This document shows positions 38,352 to 50,100 of a stretch of 64,000 bases of DNA, piece after piece (the first letter of the stretch is position 1; each line of letters begins with the position of its first letter). A model generated the notes under the pieces. The model was given only the letters and a program-made list of their open reading frames with translations. It was not told the DNA's origin and made no database searches. The position numbers and the translations under genes were made by a program. Origin of the DNA: Lutraria lutraria. Its lineage: Eukaryota > Mollusca > Bivalvia > Venerida > Mactridae. The stretch spans positions 34,643,326 to 34,707,325 of the forward strand of contig OZ026844.1 in assembly GCA_964023205.1 (NCBI GenBank). Direction: 5' to 3'.

Positions 38352-41300
38352 ATGGTGTTCGAATATTTCTGCCTGATTCTAGGAGTTGCTGCCCTTGTTG
38401 GAGGTAGTGTATCTGAAGTATTATCTTGTTTACGCATCATTAATTCGAACACGTTATAAAATGTATCAGATATATATTATCCCTCTCATTATATTTATAG
38501 TAGGCATTTAAAAGTTCTCCAGTATCGCGATGCTTTTGTATGAACTTAATAATCATACACGTACTAAAATATTCCTGAAAACAAAGTACTGCCGCCTAAC
38601 AGGTCAAAGTTTTTTTCGTAGGGGGGGGGGGGGGGGGGTCAAGTACGGGTTTCAATTTTTCTAGTTATCATCGAGTCCATTCTAGTTATCATCCAAAACT
38701 TGACACATTGTGGTTATTCTTCATCAGATACAACCACTCGGACCTAAATGGAACTACTTTATCGAATAAATACAATTACATGTATTAGTGTCACTTAATT
38801 CATTTGTAGGAGAAGATCTAGTTATAAATGAATACGCGTGTGGCAAAGTGATCGATTTGGAAGAAACTAAATCTGTTGACATTAAATACGAAGGTGAATC
38901 AACGAACACGGATACATGTACAGTACAATTTCTTCTAGACGACACATCGGATTATAAGATCTGTGTCAAACCTGTAGAAATGGAATTAGATTGCGGTACA
39001 AAGATTGAGTATCATAGATATTTTGTATCGATCTATAGCAATGATGGTGTAAGTGTTCCCATGATTGTTTTGTTTTCACTGTTGTTTAAAATCGCACCGA
39101 ATAGTCAGGGTCGTTTTTTGGTGACTGTTCCAGCTTTAACAGTCACCACACACCTGGTCAGTCGGTAGACCCACCTACATTCCGTAAGCTGGGAAGACAG
39201 CTGTCCAACATGCGAAATTGGTTGGAATCGATATCGCAGCGATGAGGGATGGTGATCACTGGTCAACAATTAAATACCTCAACCATGGTGGTCCAATATT
39301 CTTTTGTATTTAGGAGTGTGCGTGACATTTTGCATGTACTAATTAGTTCATTGACTTGTATGTTAGCCTGTGTTGAATTTATTACATTTAAAACACGCCA
39401 CGCGACCACCTCAAAACAAGAAGTATGAACTATGCAACCAATAGTGGAGAATGTGAAACCAATAGTATGAGACTTATGAAACCAACTGTACAAAAAACAT
39501 ACACTAAAAAATCAAAGGCTGATTTTTTATGGTGCTTTACTTTCAACAAGAATTATGATTCTATTTTCTAATAAACCTAAGACTTGGAGTAGATTTGTTG
39601 CAGTTGTTCACATAATTATTAGGATATTGATTATTTTACACATTCCATATGGAACTTCATTTTGCAGGAACTTACTTGCCTTTCGACGAACTTAACTGAA
39701 TTTTGCGAAGAACACGTAGATGAATATTTTGTTTCCATGGTAAAAGAAACACCATATGTGGATTCAAGCGGATCATTTCAGATTCGAGTGTATGCCAAGG
39801 AAAGGGAAGGCTCGTGTAAGATTATTATTTGTACTTTATTTTACGATTATGGTTACCACTTACAATGCTAGAACCGAAACTACAACGAATGTACGAAGTC
39901 TTTACCACAAGAATATAGCAAGACCGGCCTGCACATCCATGCAGCCTGACCAAGCTCTCGGTTACTGTTGGGTGACTTATTTTGTGATATCCCTTACATT
40001 GATAATTGGACTGTTTCAAAAATCAAAATGGAAGTTGGTCAAGTCCATTCAGAAAATTCAACGGATTAAAGGTTAAACAAGTATTTACAGTTTTTGTTCG
40101 ATCCTTGACTTTATCTCTGAATAACTCATCACTAAGTTCGATAAAGCGGTTGTTCCCGTATGTTAGCTTGTACAAAGCATAGAATGATCGATCAGATGTT
40201 ATAATAGTATAGTCACGATACATCACATGGTAGCACATGATTGTGTAAATTGAAAAAAAAGAAAAGAATGATTAAGATTTAACAAATCACAGTAATCTGA
40301 TAATTTACTTATATATTTATATTACATATGTCTTAAGTTTCAAATACAAATATGTTTTAGTCAGGTCTGCTTTATTAACAAGTGTTTGGAAATCTTCACC
40401 TTAATCGTTATTAAATGTGAACTCGTCAACTACGTCATTTACATCTTTCCAGTGTTGAGTCATTTAGTACTTACACACTGATCTCTTGGGCGTTCGGTTT
40501 CACTAGTTCATTTGATGCAGGCTCGCCTCAGCGTGCCGGCATAATTTTAGGAATTTACTGCCAAAACATCATGGACACACATAGAACACTGAACGTTCCG
40601 AAAATGAGGACAAACCTGGATTTCAGCTTAACCTATCAGTGAAACTATAAAGCCGGATACCAAATAATGATGTATCTACACAGTAATCAACAGAAATCGG
40701 GCTTACATTGCCTAAATTTTCCTCGAGTTACGCAGCCATTAGTCTGGTTCCCGTATCCGATCTTACAGTATACTGTTGGATTGGAGCCGGGAACCAGATT
40801 ACGCAGCCATTAGTATAGTAACGCAAATATATCTTTGAAATTAAATCGTCATAAAATCAAAGCACTGAAGGTACTGTGGTTCTAATCGGGAGTCACGGTG
40901 AGTAGAGTGCATACTGTGCTTGAAGTCGATTGAGTACCAATTTCTGCACAACAATTTCTGTTCATCAAAAAGAACGAACTGAGCCGTTTTCTAGCTTTTT
41001 AAAGCTGCCCTTGCATGTTCATTAATTGAATGACCGATTCAAATCGAGCGACTATGACTGAGTACCGGCCATTTTGTCATTTCGTGTTGGCTAAAGACTG
41101 AAATTAAGTTCGGATGTCCAACCCCTTTTCTATGATTGATTAATCATAGAACTACCATAAACCTGCATTCTATTTTAAGCATCAACTAGTGATATAGGAA
41201 AGATTCGGTGGACAACTTGGTTACGTTATGTTGGTATTGTAGTAGCGGTTGGGATAGCTGCTGTTCTAATTGGGTGGAAAGTGAAAAAATGTCGCGATCA

Positions 41301-41943
41301 GCGTCGGGAGAAAAATGATCGTGTAAAATACAACGCCGCTATAGAGGCCGCTACTTTGGAAGCAGGTATGTCATGTCGTGTTACTAACTCATAACATATT
41401 CGTATAGTTGGTTCTTGTTTATTTGGGGTGCATTACGAGAGTAACAGAATTATGACACAGTACATTCATCAAAACTTGGTCGAATTAATAAAGTTAGTAA
41501 GTTAAATAATTGTGCCTTGGTATGGAACGCCTCCACTGATTTGTGATGTATAATTTTAAATACATAGTTATGTTAGAAACCTAGTTTATGCCCACAAGGC
41601 AATTCGTTATGTACATTTGATGTCACTATATAAAAAAATATTTTTCTACACACGTCGAATTGCGTTTTGCACTGAACGATTACAATTATGCATTACAAAC
41701 TGCTTAGTGAACATAACAAACAGTTTCATACATAACGATTTGAAAATGGACCATATATTAAGTCAGTAGGGGCGTTCCATACATTCACATAAATTACATC
41801 TTTGAACCGTCTCGGTATTTAAACTTTTTTTTCTTTGGTTATAAATACATTGTAATAAATAATTATGTTCATAATAACGAGGTTTTATTGTAATATAAAT
41901 GTATTTCTTTCTTTTTGCAGCCCCGCCACAAGATTTAAAATAA
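38352..41943 (+). CDS. Gene 5: six-Cys membrane protein with a short tail
   Basis: Exons: 38352-38403, 38810-39048, 39668-39815, 41180-41365, 41921-41943; 648 nt, 215 residues, in frame. Signal peptide MVFEYFCLILGVAALVG. Exon 2 (239 nt) has all four cysteines and SDYKICVKPVEMELDCGT. Exon 3 is the 148-nt form shared with gene 6, with ELTC, an NLT glycosylation motif, EFC and VYAKEREGS. Exon 4 has GKIRWTTWLRYVGIVVAVGI as juxtamembrane plus helix, then WKVKKCRDQRREK and DRVKYNAAIEAAT, close to gene 6. The proline-rich exon is missing, and the last exon encodes only APPQDLK, without PPxY. The exon 4 acceptor is TATTTTAAG, a weaker site, but gene 6 homology fixes it. Confidence 0.8.
39115..39260 (-). 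repeat. SINE-like fragment, intron 2 of gene 5
   Basis: It contains GGTGACTGTTCCAGCTTTAA, GTCGGTAGACCCACCTACAT and CCGTAAGCTGG, which read in reverse look like the body of a bivalve SINE. GGTGACTGTT/AACAGTCACC is a 10-bp hairpin at 39119-39146. Confidence 0.45.
40744..40797. mobile_element. 54-bp palindrome with 16-bp duplication, intron 3 of gene 5
   Basis: CTGGTTCCCG at the left and CGGGAACCAG at the right close a palindrome whose interior is also mostly self-complementary. TTACGCAGCCATTAGT occurs directly before (40728-40743) and, after one extra A, directly after (40799-40814). It is a recent insertion with a long target duplication. Confidence 0.85.
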
Positions 41944-43573
41944 TGTTCAAACCAAGTTAAACACGTGCCTTCGTACGTGTGATACAATGCATGTATGTGC
42001 TCGTTCCGTGTATGACTCCTATAGAATCAGTTTATGATATATTCTGATAAACAGCTGGAATGTATGGATCTTTTAAATTACAAAAAGTTACGACAGAGCA
42101 TACATAGTGTACCTCGGCTCTCTTTTTGTTTATTTTAAGTTTCCTTATTAGGTTCTGTTTGTTATAATGAAATTATATGGATTGTTAGTTATTAAAAATT
42201 GTATTATTGTATATACGTAACTCTGTATTTTTTTAAAAACGAACTATACTTTATTTGTTTGTTAGTGACAGCATACAAGTGTATTTTTTGTTAGTGATAT
42301 ATTTTTTATTGAAATGGATCATTCACCTTTGTTCTGTTTGTTGTCATGAATGATTACGAGACAATATTTTTATCTTAATTGAGGCCAGTATGACGGACTA
42401 TGCAGCATAATGTTATGATTTTTGTAAAAAGAATTGTAATGACGTATCAGAAACAACCGTTACTGACGGCCGCCAGTGACAAAATTCGAGTCATGCCCTT
42501 AGTAAATGCACATCTTGGTGCGAGGTTTAAAACTTGAGAATGGTCTAACGACTAAATTGTATTTTTCCTTACTTATTTCAGTCCAATATACATATCTGTG
42601 TGTTTTAGATGGTATTTATATGAATTAATTGTATTGTTTACAGAGTATAGGATAAAACGTTATACATTATAAATTATATACATGTCTGTATTGTTGTTTA
42701 AGCGTACCAAATGTCTAGTCTTTTAAATTCATTTTATGTCTTTTTATAACTTTTTGTTTGTTTTATCTACTAAAGCTTTGTTAAAACACACTCTCATTTT
42801 ATCGTCTTAAGCATTTTCCTGTGTGGTCAGTCTCAATTAATGGTACTAGTCTGATGAAATTATTCCGTTAATTACTCACGGTACGTATTTGTTGCCCCTA
42901 GTTGTTTGGGACATTTTAAATAGTCCATGAACGTGTGAAAACTTTTCTGGTCCGAATCCATCATGTCAAGAATCATATTGGTTTATGTTTTTTTGTATGA
43001 AGTTGCTTTTTCATAAAGGATATTGACTGTATATTTTATCCAATCCCCCATTATGGAGAATATAACATATTTACTTGATATGAGTAATACACATATGTTG
43101 ACAATCATGAGTATTTGACAAATGAAAAAAAGCATGTATATAGTTCACAAGCACATGGTGATATCATTAACCTACATCAATCAAATAGAATAAACGCTAA
43201 ATGTTAACAAATTCACCATAATCTGCTATGATATAACCACATTGAATTTCAAATAGCATTTCAGATATTATGCCACACAACAACTTATCTAAGTGAACAT
43301 CACAGAGCAATGTCTGCATGATAACTATTAATATACTATTTATTCAGTCATCACCTACGTAAATGGTACTAAGTAAACTACATACAACTGTTTAATAGTA
43401 TTAAACGTTTCTGCTCACCATGTTTCGTAAGTTGGAATAATATTATGATGTTCCAGCAAAATACAATGTCACTACAACGTCACAATGTGTCACTTGTCGT
43501 TGCATAATATACACACGTTTTCGATGCGAACCGCCTCTCGTGATACTTCTTTGGCTCTACAGTGTTTTAATGC
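41944..43573 (+). other. 3' UTR of gene 5 and spacer
   Basis: AT-rich; no exons and no clear repeats seen. Confidence 0.35.
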
Positions 43574-43812
43574 AATTAAATTGTCTTCAATTAATGTGCT
43601 AAACTTTAAAATTTTAGCAAAGGGACTAGTCTGAAAGCGCCAGCGTATGCCCTTCACGTACATGCACACGACCTGCATTACGATATGATTGAAAACTCGG
43701 TCCGTAAGTGTAAATGTTAATTAAAAATATCTGCATTTGCACGAACGATGTGGGTACACATTTCCCTTTTTTTGCTGCGTATGAAAAATCAAGTTCCGAC
43801 AGTACTTTGACT
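43574..43812 (+). repeat. Second copy of the segment upstream of gene 1
   Basis: Parallel to 5648-5920: AATTGTCTTCAATTAATGTG, AGCAAAGGGACTAG, GTATGCCCTTCACGTACATG, GCACGAACGATGTGGGTACA and AAATCAAGTTCCGACAGTAC. About 35 bp shorter because of indels. Confidence 0.75.
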
Positions 43813-44265
43813 AATTACTTGTTTTCTGTCTATCATTTACGATCATATTTGGTAGAAGGTATATAAATTATGTATAACAGTTGAAACTGACAAAGTTCAC
43901 ATAATCCCGTACGTAAAACTACTCCACTGCTACCGTCTTCCAAATACATTATGATTAATTCGCCGGAGCAGTTTTATTAACAGTTTTTATGAGCTTTTAT
44001 CAGTTTTATCAGTTTCCCGAATGTACAGCTCTCCAATGCTACCTTCTTCCAAAGCCGTGAATGATAGACATAAAACAAATAATTAATTACACGGATAGAT
44101 TGCTGTCATTGATTACAGGTGCTACATGATAATCTTTTTATTACAAATAAATATTATTACAGAGAACAATACTGGTAGTTTGTCCTTTTATGAATAAAAC
44201 TGTATAAAGTGGTATATAGTACGTGTTTGATTAGATATTCTGACCCATGGTGTTTCATAAACTGG

Positions 44266-44330
44266 TTCCCGGGCCGTTCCATGATGCAGTGCACCAAAGG
44301 CTTTGTACACACAAGTCAACGGGAACCAGT
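44266..44330. repeat. CTGGTTCCCG...CGGGAACCAG hairpin element
   Basis: Close copy of 20596-20657 (shared TTGTACACACAAGTCAACGG). Inverted ends of 10 bp. Confidence 0.75.
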
Positions 44331-44394
44331 ATAGGAGTTGAATTTGATAATGACACATTACAGTGTATGTGAACAGCGGATACGTAATTCATAT

Positions 44395-44765
44395 TTTAAG
44401 CCTCAGACAAACAACCTGGGAACTTAACATAATACATGAAAATACCACAACAAGCATACAACATCTAACATTAATGGAAAATGAAACAAAAACAAAAATC
44501 CATAAAATGACACACAGCAATTTAGATATTGCTTTTGTTTATATCGAGTTTTTCGTCCCCTTTCCTCAACAGTCAGAGTCATATAAGGCGGGCAGTTCAC
44601 CAGCTTCACCTAACCATCGTTCCTGGGAAGAACCAGTACACGTACTAGACTCCCATCCTCCGTAAGCAACTGCCTACTTAAAGGGACATGGTCGGTAACA
44701 GCTAGGGCTCGAACCCACGATCCTATATTAGTGAGAGGTTACATTGATTCAAGAAGTCAGCGCCC
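44395..44765 (-). repeat. SINE, minus strand
   Basis: GGGCTCGAACCCACGATCCT (about 44704-44723) is an inverted polymerase III B box. The body shares GGCGGGCAGTTCACCAGCTT-type sequence and CGTACTAGACTCCCATCCTC with the fragment at 8174, and an A-rich AAACAAAAACAAAAA tract lies at its far end, as expected for a SINE tail. Confidence 0.6.
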
Positions 44766-45090
44766 AATATGAACATGTGAAAAGGTCGTAAATAAACTAT
44801 AAGTGACTCGACTCTGAATCTAATCCAAACGGCGGTATTCTTTGGCACACAATAAAGTGCTAGGGGAATATTGACAATGTCCTAGAAACTCAACCAATTT
44901 TAAATATTTTCATAAGGTCATTGGAACTGCATGTACTAGGTTAGAGGTCACCTGGAAAATACTGGTACTCGTCTAAACTTCAAACCAATATTCGTGCCAA
45001 GAAATTAGGCCTTGAACAAGTGACAGCTACGCTGAAAAAATAACGAGTCGTGACATCACGAAGTTATCCGGGACAGTACCGTACAACGTT

Positions 45091-45154
45091 CGAGCGGATC
45101 GGGTTTTATCGCGACTGTAGATTTGTTCAGAGTCAGAGGTTTCTTTCGTTTCAT
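45091..45154 (+). promoter_or_regulatory. Conserved upstream block / possible first exon of gene 6
   Basis: GAGCGGATCGGGTTTTATCG then GGTTTCTTTCGTTTCAT ends at a consensus donor GTAAGT (45155). It resembles the blocks before genes 2-4 and lies 2.0 kb before the gene 6 start codon. Confidence 0.4.
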
Positions 45155-45523
45155 GTAAGTAAATACAATTTTGTTAGATCGTTGTTTTCCTACCATTTCT
45201 TTCATTAGATAGTTTTCAATTCAAATATTTTGTTCAGGTACAAGTGTTTTGTTTCAACACTAATCGATAACGAATAGAACACGTTCGTTTAATCTGCTTT
45301 AATTCTTCAGTTTCTGTCTGCTTAGTGTCAAGTGCATTTAGGTTAGTGAGTACACAGGTCATCGTGCGGTCACCTATGATTGACCGTTCAGTGCATTCAG
45401 TTCAGCACGCAGGTTATTTAGCGATTGGTAGGAAAATTTGAGTTATTGTTACATGTAAATCCGTATGGATTACAGTTTATATTGTGTCAATAATCTACTA
45501 TATATCTAGTTAATTAATACAGC

Positions 45524-45555
45524 CAAGGACTTATATACATACATATATGTCCTTG
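45524..45555. mobile_element. Micro-palindrome copy E (32 bp) with 7-bp duplication
   Basis: CAAGGACTTATATACATACA runs into TATATGTCCTTG. ATACAGC flanks it perfectly at 45517-45523 and 45556-45562. Confidence 0.85.
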
Positions 45556-45578
45556 ATACAGCCCTGTCTTGGATAAGG

Positions 45579-45604
45579 CAAGGACTTATATACATAAGTC
45601 CTTG
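45579..45604. mobile_element. Micro-palindrome copy F (26 bp) with 7-bp duplication
   Basis: The shortest copy, CAAGGACTTATATACA then TAAGTCCTTG. GATAAGG flanks it perfectly at 45572-45578 and 45605-45611. It lies only 23 bp beyond copy E. Confidence 0.85.
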
Positions 45605-45667
45605 GATAAGGTTAGTTGAACTAGAGACTAACATCCTTTTTGCTTTGATAATTGTTGTATTTTTAAT

Positions 45668-45765
45668 TATGCTCACCTGGCACCGAGTGCTAACGTGAGC
45701 ATATAGGATTGTGCTGTGTCTGTCATCAACTATTTCTTTACACAACATCATCTTAGTCACTGACT
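45668..45765 (+). repeat. Left-end fragment of the GCTCACCTGG hairpin element
   Basis: GCTCACCTGGCACCGAGTGC, ACGTGAGC and TGTGCTGTGTCTGTCATC match the left end of the element at 8637. The body is absent. Confidence 0.6.
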
Positions 45766-45908
45766 CTCTATGCCAAACCAGGGATGTTATATTACATGCA
45801 ACCAAACCTTGTTTGAATGATCAACTAATGGAAAAAGCTTGATTTTAAATAGGCTTATTTGATGTAAAGGAGCCTTAGTCTTTTCTCTGCTGAGCGGTTA
45901 TGTTTTAC

Positions 45909-46213
45909 ATAGTTCCCACATCTACAATATTTACCTCCCTTGGTGGCCATCTTTGTTGGCAAATTTAACAAGCATTGATAGAAGATATTTATGTTTTTGT
46001 TTTGATAATTCTAAGTACAGGATACTTAGATGTGACAACTACATTTTCTTAAACCTGATGTGCTTATGGCCTTATCAACTTCATTATTAAGTTATCTTTT
46101 ATAAATTGAGTTGTTTAATAACCAATTTTCTTATTTTTTCTGTTAAGCATATAAGACATTTGCCAACTAAGATGGCTGCCAAGGGAGGTAAATATTGTAG
46201 ATATGGGAACTAG
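45909..46213. repeat. Foldback with arms of about 58 bp
   Basis: AGTTCCCACATCTACAATAT plus TTACCTCCCTTGGTGGCCAT is mirrored by GCTGCCAAGGGAGGTAAATA and TTGTAGATATGGGAACT; the arms continue through GTTGGCAAAT / ATTTGCCAAC. A spacer of about 190 bp without coding capacity lies between. Confidence 0.85.
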
Positions 46214-46297
46214 GTCTTGTTTTAGTCTGGTTTATGTCCAATTGGGTATAATACAGTCATGTACTTATTACATAAACATACCGAATATTGACAATGT

Positions 46298-46337
46298 CAA
46301 GGACTTATATACATACATGTATGTATATAAGTCCTTG
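46298..46337. mobile_element. Micro-palindrome copy G (40 bp, perfect) with 7-bp duplication
   Basis: CAAGGACTTATATACATACA is followed by its exact reverse complement. ACAATGT stands on both sides (46291-46297, 46338-46344). This is the best copy for defining the family. Confidence 0.9.
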
Positions 46338-46639
46338 ACAATGTTAAGAGGGAGGTAATGGCTGGTGGGTGGCTTCCCTTGATTTTTAAACTGTTTTCAG
46401 CTCAGGGAGAGATTTTTAAAATCACTGAAAAAAATACTGACTGGAGCATGATGATTCTTTTATCAGTCCAGATAAGAAACTTCAAAATGTATGAAGATTT
46501 AGGTTCTTGTATTTTCAAAACAGTTTATTACAGAAATTCAAGGGAGGAGTTTATATGGTTTAAACCCATCGTTTGCTTCAGCTATTTATAGATTCAGTAC
46601 AGTAAGTCAGCATTCACTGTATATCTATCACTGATTTAT

Positions 46640-46912
46640 AAAACAATGTACATGTAGAGAGAGAGTTCATTTGATAAAACAATGTAGAGAGAGAGAGAGT
46701 TCATTTGATAAAACAATGTAGAGAGAGAGTTCATTTGATAAAACAATGTAGAGAGAGAGTTCATTTGATAAAACAATGTAGAGAGAGAGTTCATTTGATA
46801 AAACAATGTAGAGAGAGAGTTCATTTGATAAAACAATGTAGAGAGAGAGTTCATTTGATAAAACAATGTAGAGAGAGAGTTCATTTGATAAAACAATGTA
46901 GAGAGAGAGAGT
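46640..46912. repeat. 30-bp minisatellite, about nine copies, before gene 6
   Basis: The unit AAAACAATGTAGAGAGAGAG + TTCATTTGAT repeats every 30 bp, with slight length variation in the GA run of the first and last copies. It ends about 260 bp before the gene 6 start codon. Open frames across it are artefacts of the 3n period. Confidence 0.95.
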
Positions 46913-47172
46913 TAATTTGCATCCGATGGTCTGATCAAATGTTGCGTCTTTAAACACATTATCACAATAAGCCAGTTCCTATTATAAATTAAACATTTAA
47001 AAAAGTCAAAAATCTTATTAAGCATGTATATAATTGTTCATTTTTCATATCAAGTTTATATCAGTTGCCTCTCATTTCTTTCTTTTTAATCATTTGTGTC
47101 AATGCCTTCTCCTTGATGGACCATTCATTATGTAGCGGTGTTTTATTTCAGATGACATTCCTCAATACCACC

Positions 47173-50100
47173 ATGCTCAAGCATGCAGTTATATTAGGAC
47201 TTGTGGCTCTCATCAATGCAGGTATTTCGTTTAAAGCCCCATTAGCTTTTTAAGTTTAGCAATACAGAACAATAAATGTAATGATAGTAAAATATAAGAA
47301 CTATATTTTATTTGCTTTAAAACATATTTACACAATGCCTTTCTTTAGCCACATCTTGTAGAAATGTTGTTAGACGCTTTTTCTTATTTTTTGCAATATC
47401 ATTGAAAAAAATACTGTGCTGTATTTCTATATACATGTACATTGTGATTAAAACAGAAAAATTCGGAATGCTTTTATTGCAAGTAAAAGTCAATTTTCAC
47501 TGATAAGATTTTTTGGAATTAGATTATTTTTTTCTGAAATTGCATTGTTAAAATAATTGGCAATTTTGCAATATATAATATTTTCATGTAGTCTGCTCTG
47601 CATTAAACATGCAATTAGACAGAATATAATATGATGAAAAACAGTTTGTATTGGATAAAGACCATGTATTTCAGTACGGTTTAAAAACAGAGTAAAATTC
47701 AACTTGAAAATCTAAAAAAAAAAAAAGTAGCGGCCATTTTGATGGGTCGGTCAGAGCACTACAAACAAACAATTTGTTATTTTCAGCCTTATCAACAATT
47801 CTGTTATCGTCATAACCTACGTCATCACTACCACCATTAACTTCCTTATCACTATATTTACCACCATTATCGGTATCACATTGGCTATGAAGACCAAAAC
47901 CATCATCATTATCATTACAACAACCATCATCCTCTCAATGACTACCACCATCGTCATTTTCATCAGTTTTGTTATTTTTCATGTATCCGCATTAATTTTA
48001 TATTAATTCAATTGTAGGTAAGCAGGTGATTGTTTCCCAGGACACATGTGATGAAAAATTTAATTTGGACCAGGATGGTTCCGTTGACTTTATATATGAT
48101 GGTCAGTCAACAGGAACTGAACGGTGTGCGATAGAATTTGTGTTAGATGAAAGGTCAGATAACAAGATTTGTTTCAAACTTGAAGATATGACATTGGAAT
48201 GTAGTACAACATTAGAGTTCCATAAGTACTCAGTAACTCCATTTATAAATGATGGTGTAAGTGACACTTGTTTTTTGCTTATTCTTTAATGGCTATATTT
48301 GCAAAATATTAAAAATTTGAAGCTCTCTCTCAAATTCTCAGTGGCCAAAATGAAACAGCTGACTACCAAAGGTGAAGGTTGCCACACCTCAGATTTTGAC
48401 CATTGCTGTGACTTACCTATCAGGAACAGCACGAAATGGTTTGGTGTTTATTGTTTCATCATGGCTGCGGAGAATTGAAATCGGGCAAGAGCATCAAATT
48501 CTTAGGTATCCATCCATTTTCACTGATTGAGGCATAGCCAGTGGTAAGTGATTACATAGTTGATTTTTTTGTGATAATTGTCAGAGTGGGTTTGAAATAA
48601 CGAAGGAGTAAATAAATGTATACTGTTGCTAACGAAAACAAACTGCGGTCACAATGATATCGAGAAGTATTTTTTGTAAGTTGAAGGGCTTGCTGTTCAA
48701 GTTCAGAGCAATAGTATACATGGAATTAACATGAGATGCTAGAGAAATTATCTCTGTGTCAAATAAGAGCAGGCTTTTAAAATTGGTTTTAAATTGTTAC
48801 AACATGGCCCTGATTACATTTTTTCATGATTTCTTGGCCATGGAATTCTATATCTTTACTATATATGGTGAATTTGTTTTTAACTTATTTTTTATGAAAC
48901 ATTATAAACATCATATTGAACAGTATTTCAGAGTGTATAAGAACTCCCTGTGAAGTAGAGGGTATGTGGGGGTCTATGCCATACACCAGTTGCCTGTGGT
49001 TCATACAACTACAGTTTTAGCTCACCTGAGCACATAGTGCTCGGAGAACATGGGTCATCTAGGGTCAAAATTTGGGTCACTGGGTCAAATCCCCAGAAAA
49101 TATTGTTCTCACTCTAGAGGTCACAGTTTTGACTGGATCTCCATCAAATCTTGTCAGAATGTTTGTCTTTATGACATCTTCAACAAAAATTAAAATGAGA
49201 TCACCAGGCCAAATCATTGGTAAACCTTATTAACACTGTAGGGAGAACATTGTTTATCAAATCTTGATGAAAGTTGCTCAAAATATCTGTCTTGATGATT
49301 TCTTGGTCATTGCTAGGCTCTGACCTAGTTAAAAGTTGAGAAAGAAGTTGCAACTGTATAAAAAAGTTGCAGTCTTTACTCAGGTGAGCGAAAAAAGGCC
49401 ATCATGGCCCTCTTGTTGTATTTCTGGAAGACTTAATTAAAATGTTTATATATTTCATTTAACCACTCAACCCATGTCTTGTAGAAATTTGTTTCTGTTT
49501 CGCTATACAACTTGCCTTAAATTTCACACAAATCTTTCCATTGAATAGGAATTCACTTGTGGATCTAAATTGGATGACACCTGTGAAGATCTTGCGTCAA
49601 CATTTTACATGGCCATTGTGAAGAGAAGGCCATTTGAAAGCACGAGCGAATCTGTCCATATTCATGTATATACAAAACCCTGGAGAGACGACTCTTGTAA
49701 GTTTCTTCATTTTTCCCTCATAGATCTACTGTATAGTCAAGTTTTGCTGAAAAATAATCTGTTCCTACTTAGTTTCTATATATGGCTATTATACCATAGA
49801 TTCATTGGTGTTGTTTGTTTGACAGTAATTGCTACATGTTTAAATAATTGACTTTTTGGATATTGTAGCGTCAAGTGTTGTTGATAACTTAGGAAAGATT
49901 CGTTGGACAACTTGGCTGCGATACGTTGCTATTATACCTGCTGTTGGTGTTGCTTGTTTCCTTATATGGTGGAAAGTAAGGAAATGTCGTCAGCAGCGAC
50001 AAGAAAGAGAGGATCGTGTAAAATACAATGCTGCTATTGATGCTGCAACTATGCAATCAGGTATTTTTATTTCTTCTTTAACTTACAGATTTACCCAAGA

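Noticed and set aside
46636..46957. Three repeat-protein frames across the 30-bp array
   Set aside because: A period divisible by three keeps all frames open. There is no unique flanking coding sequence.
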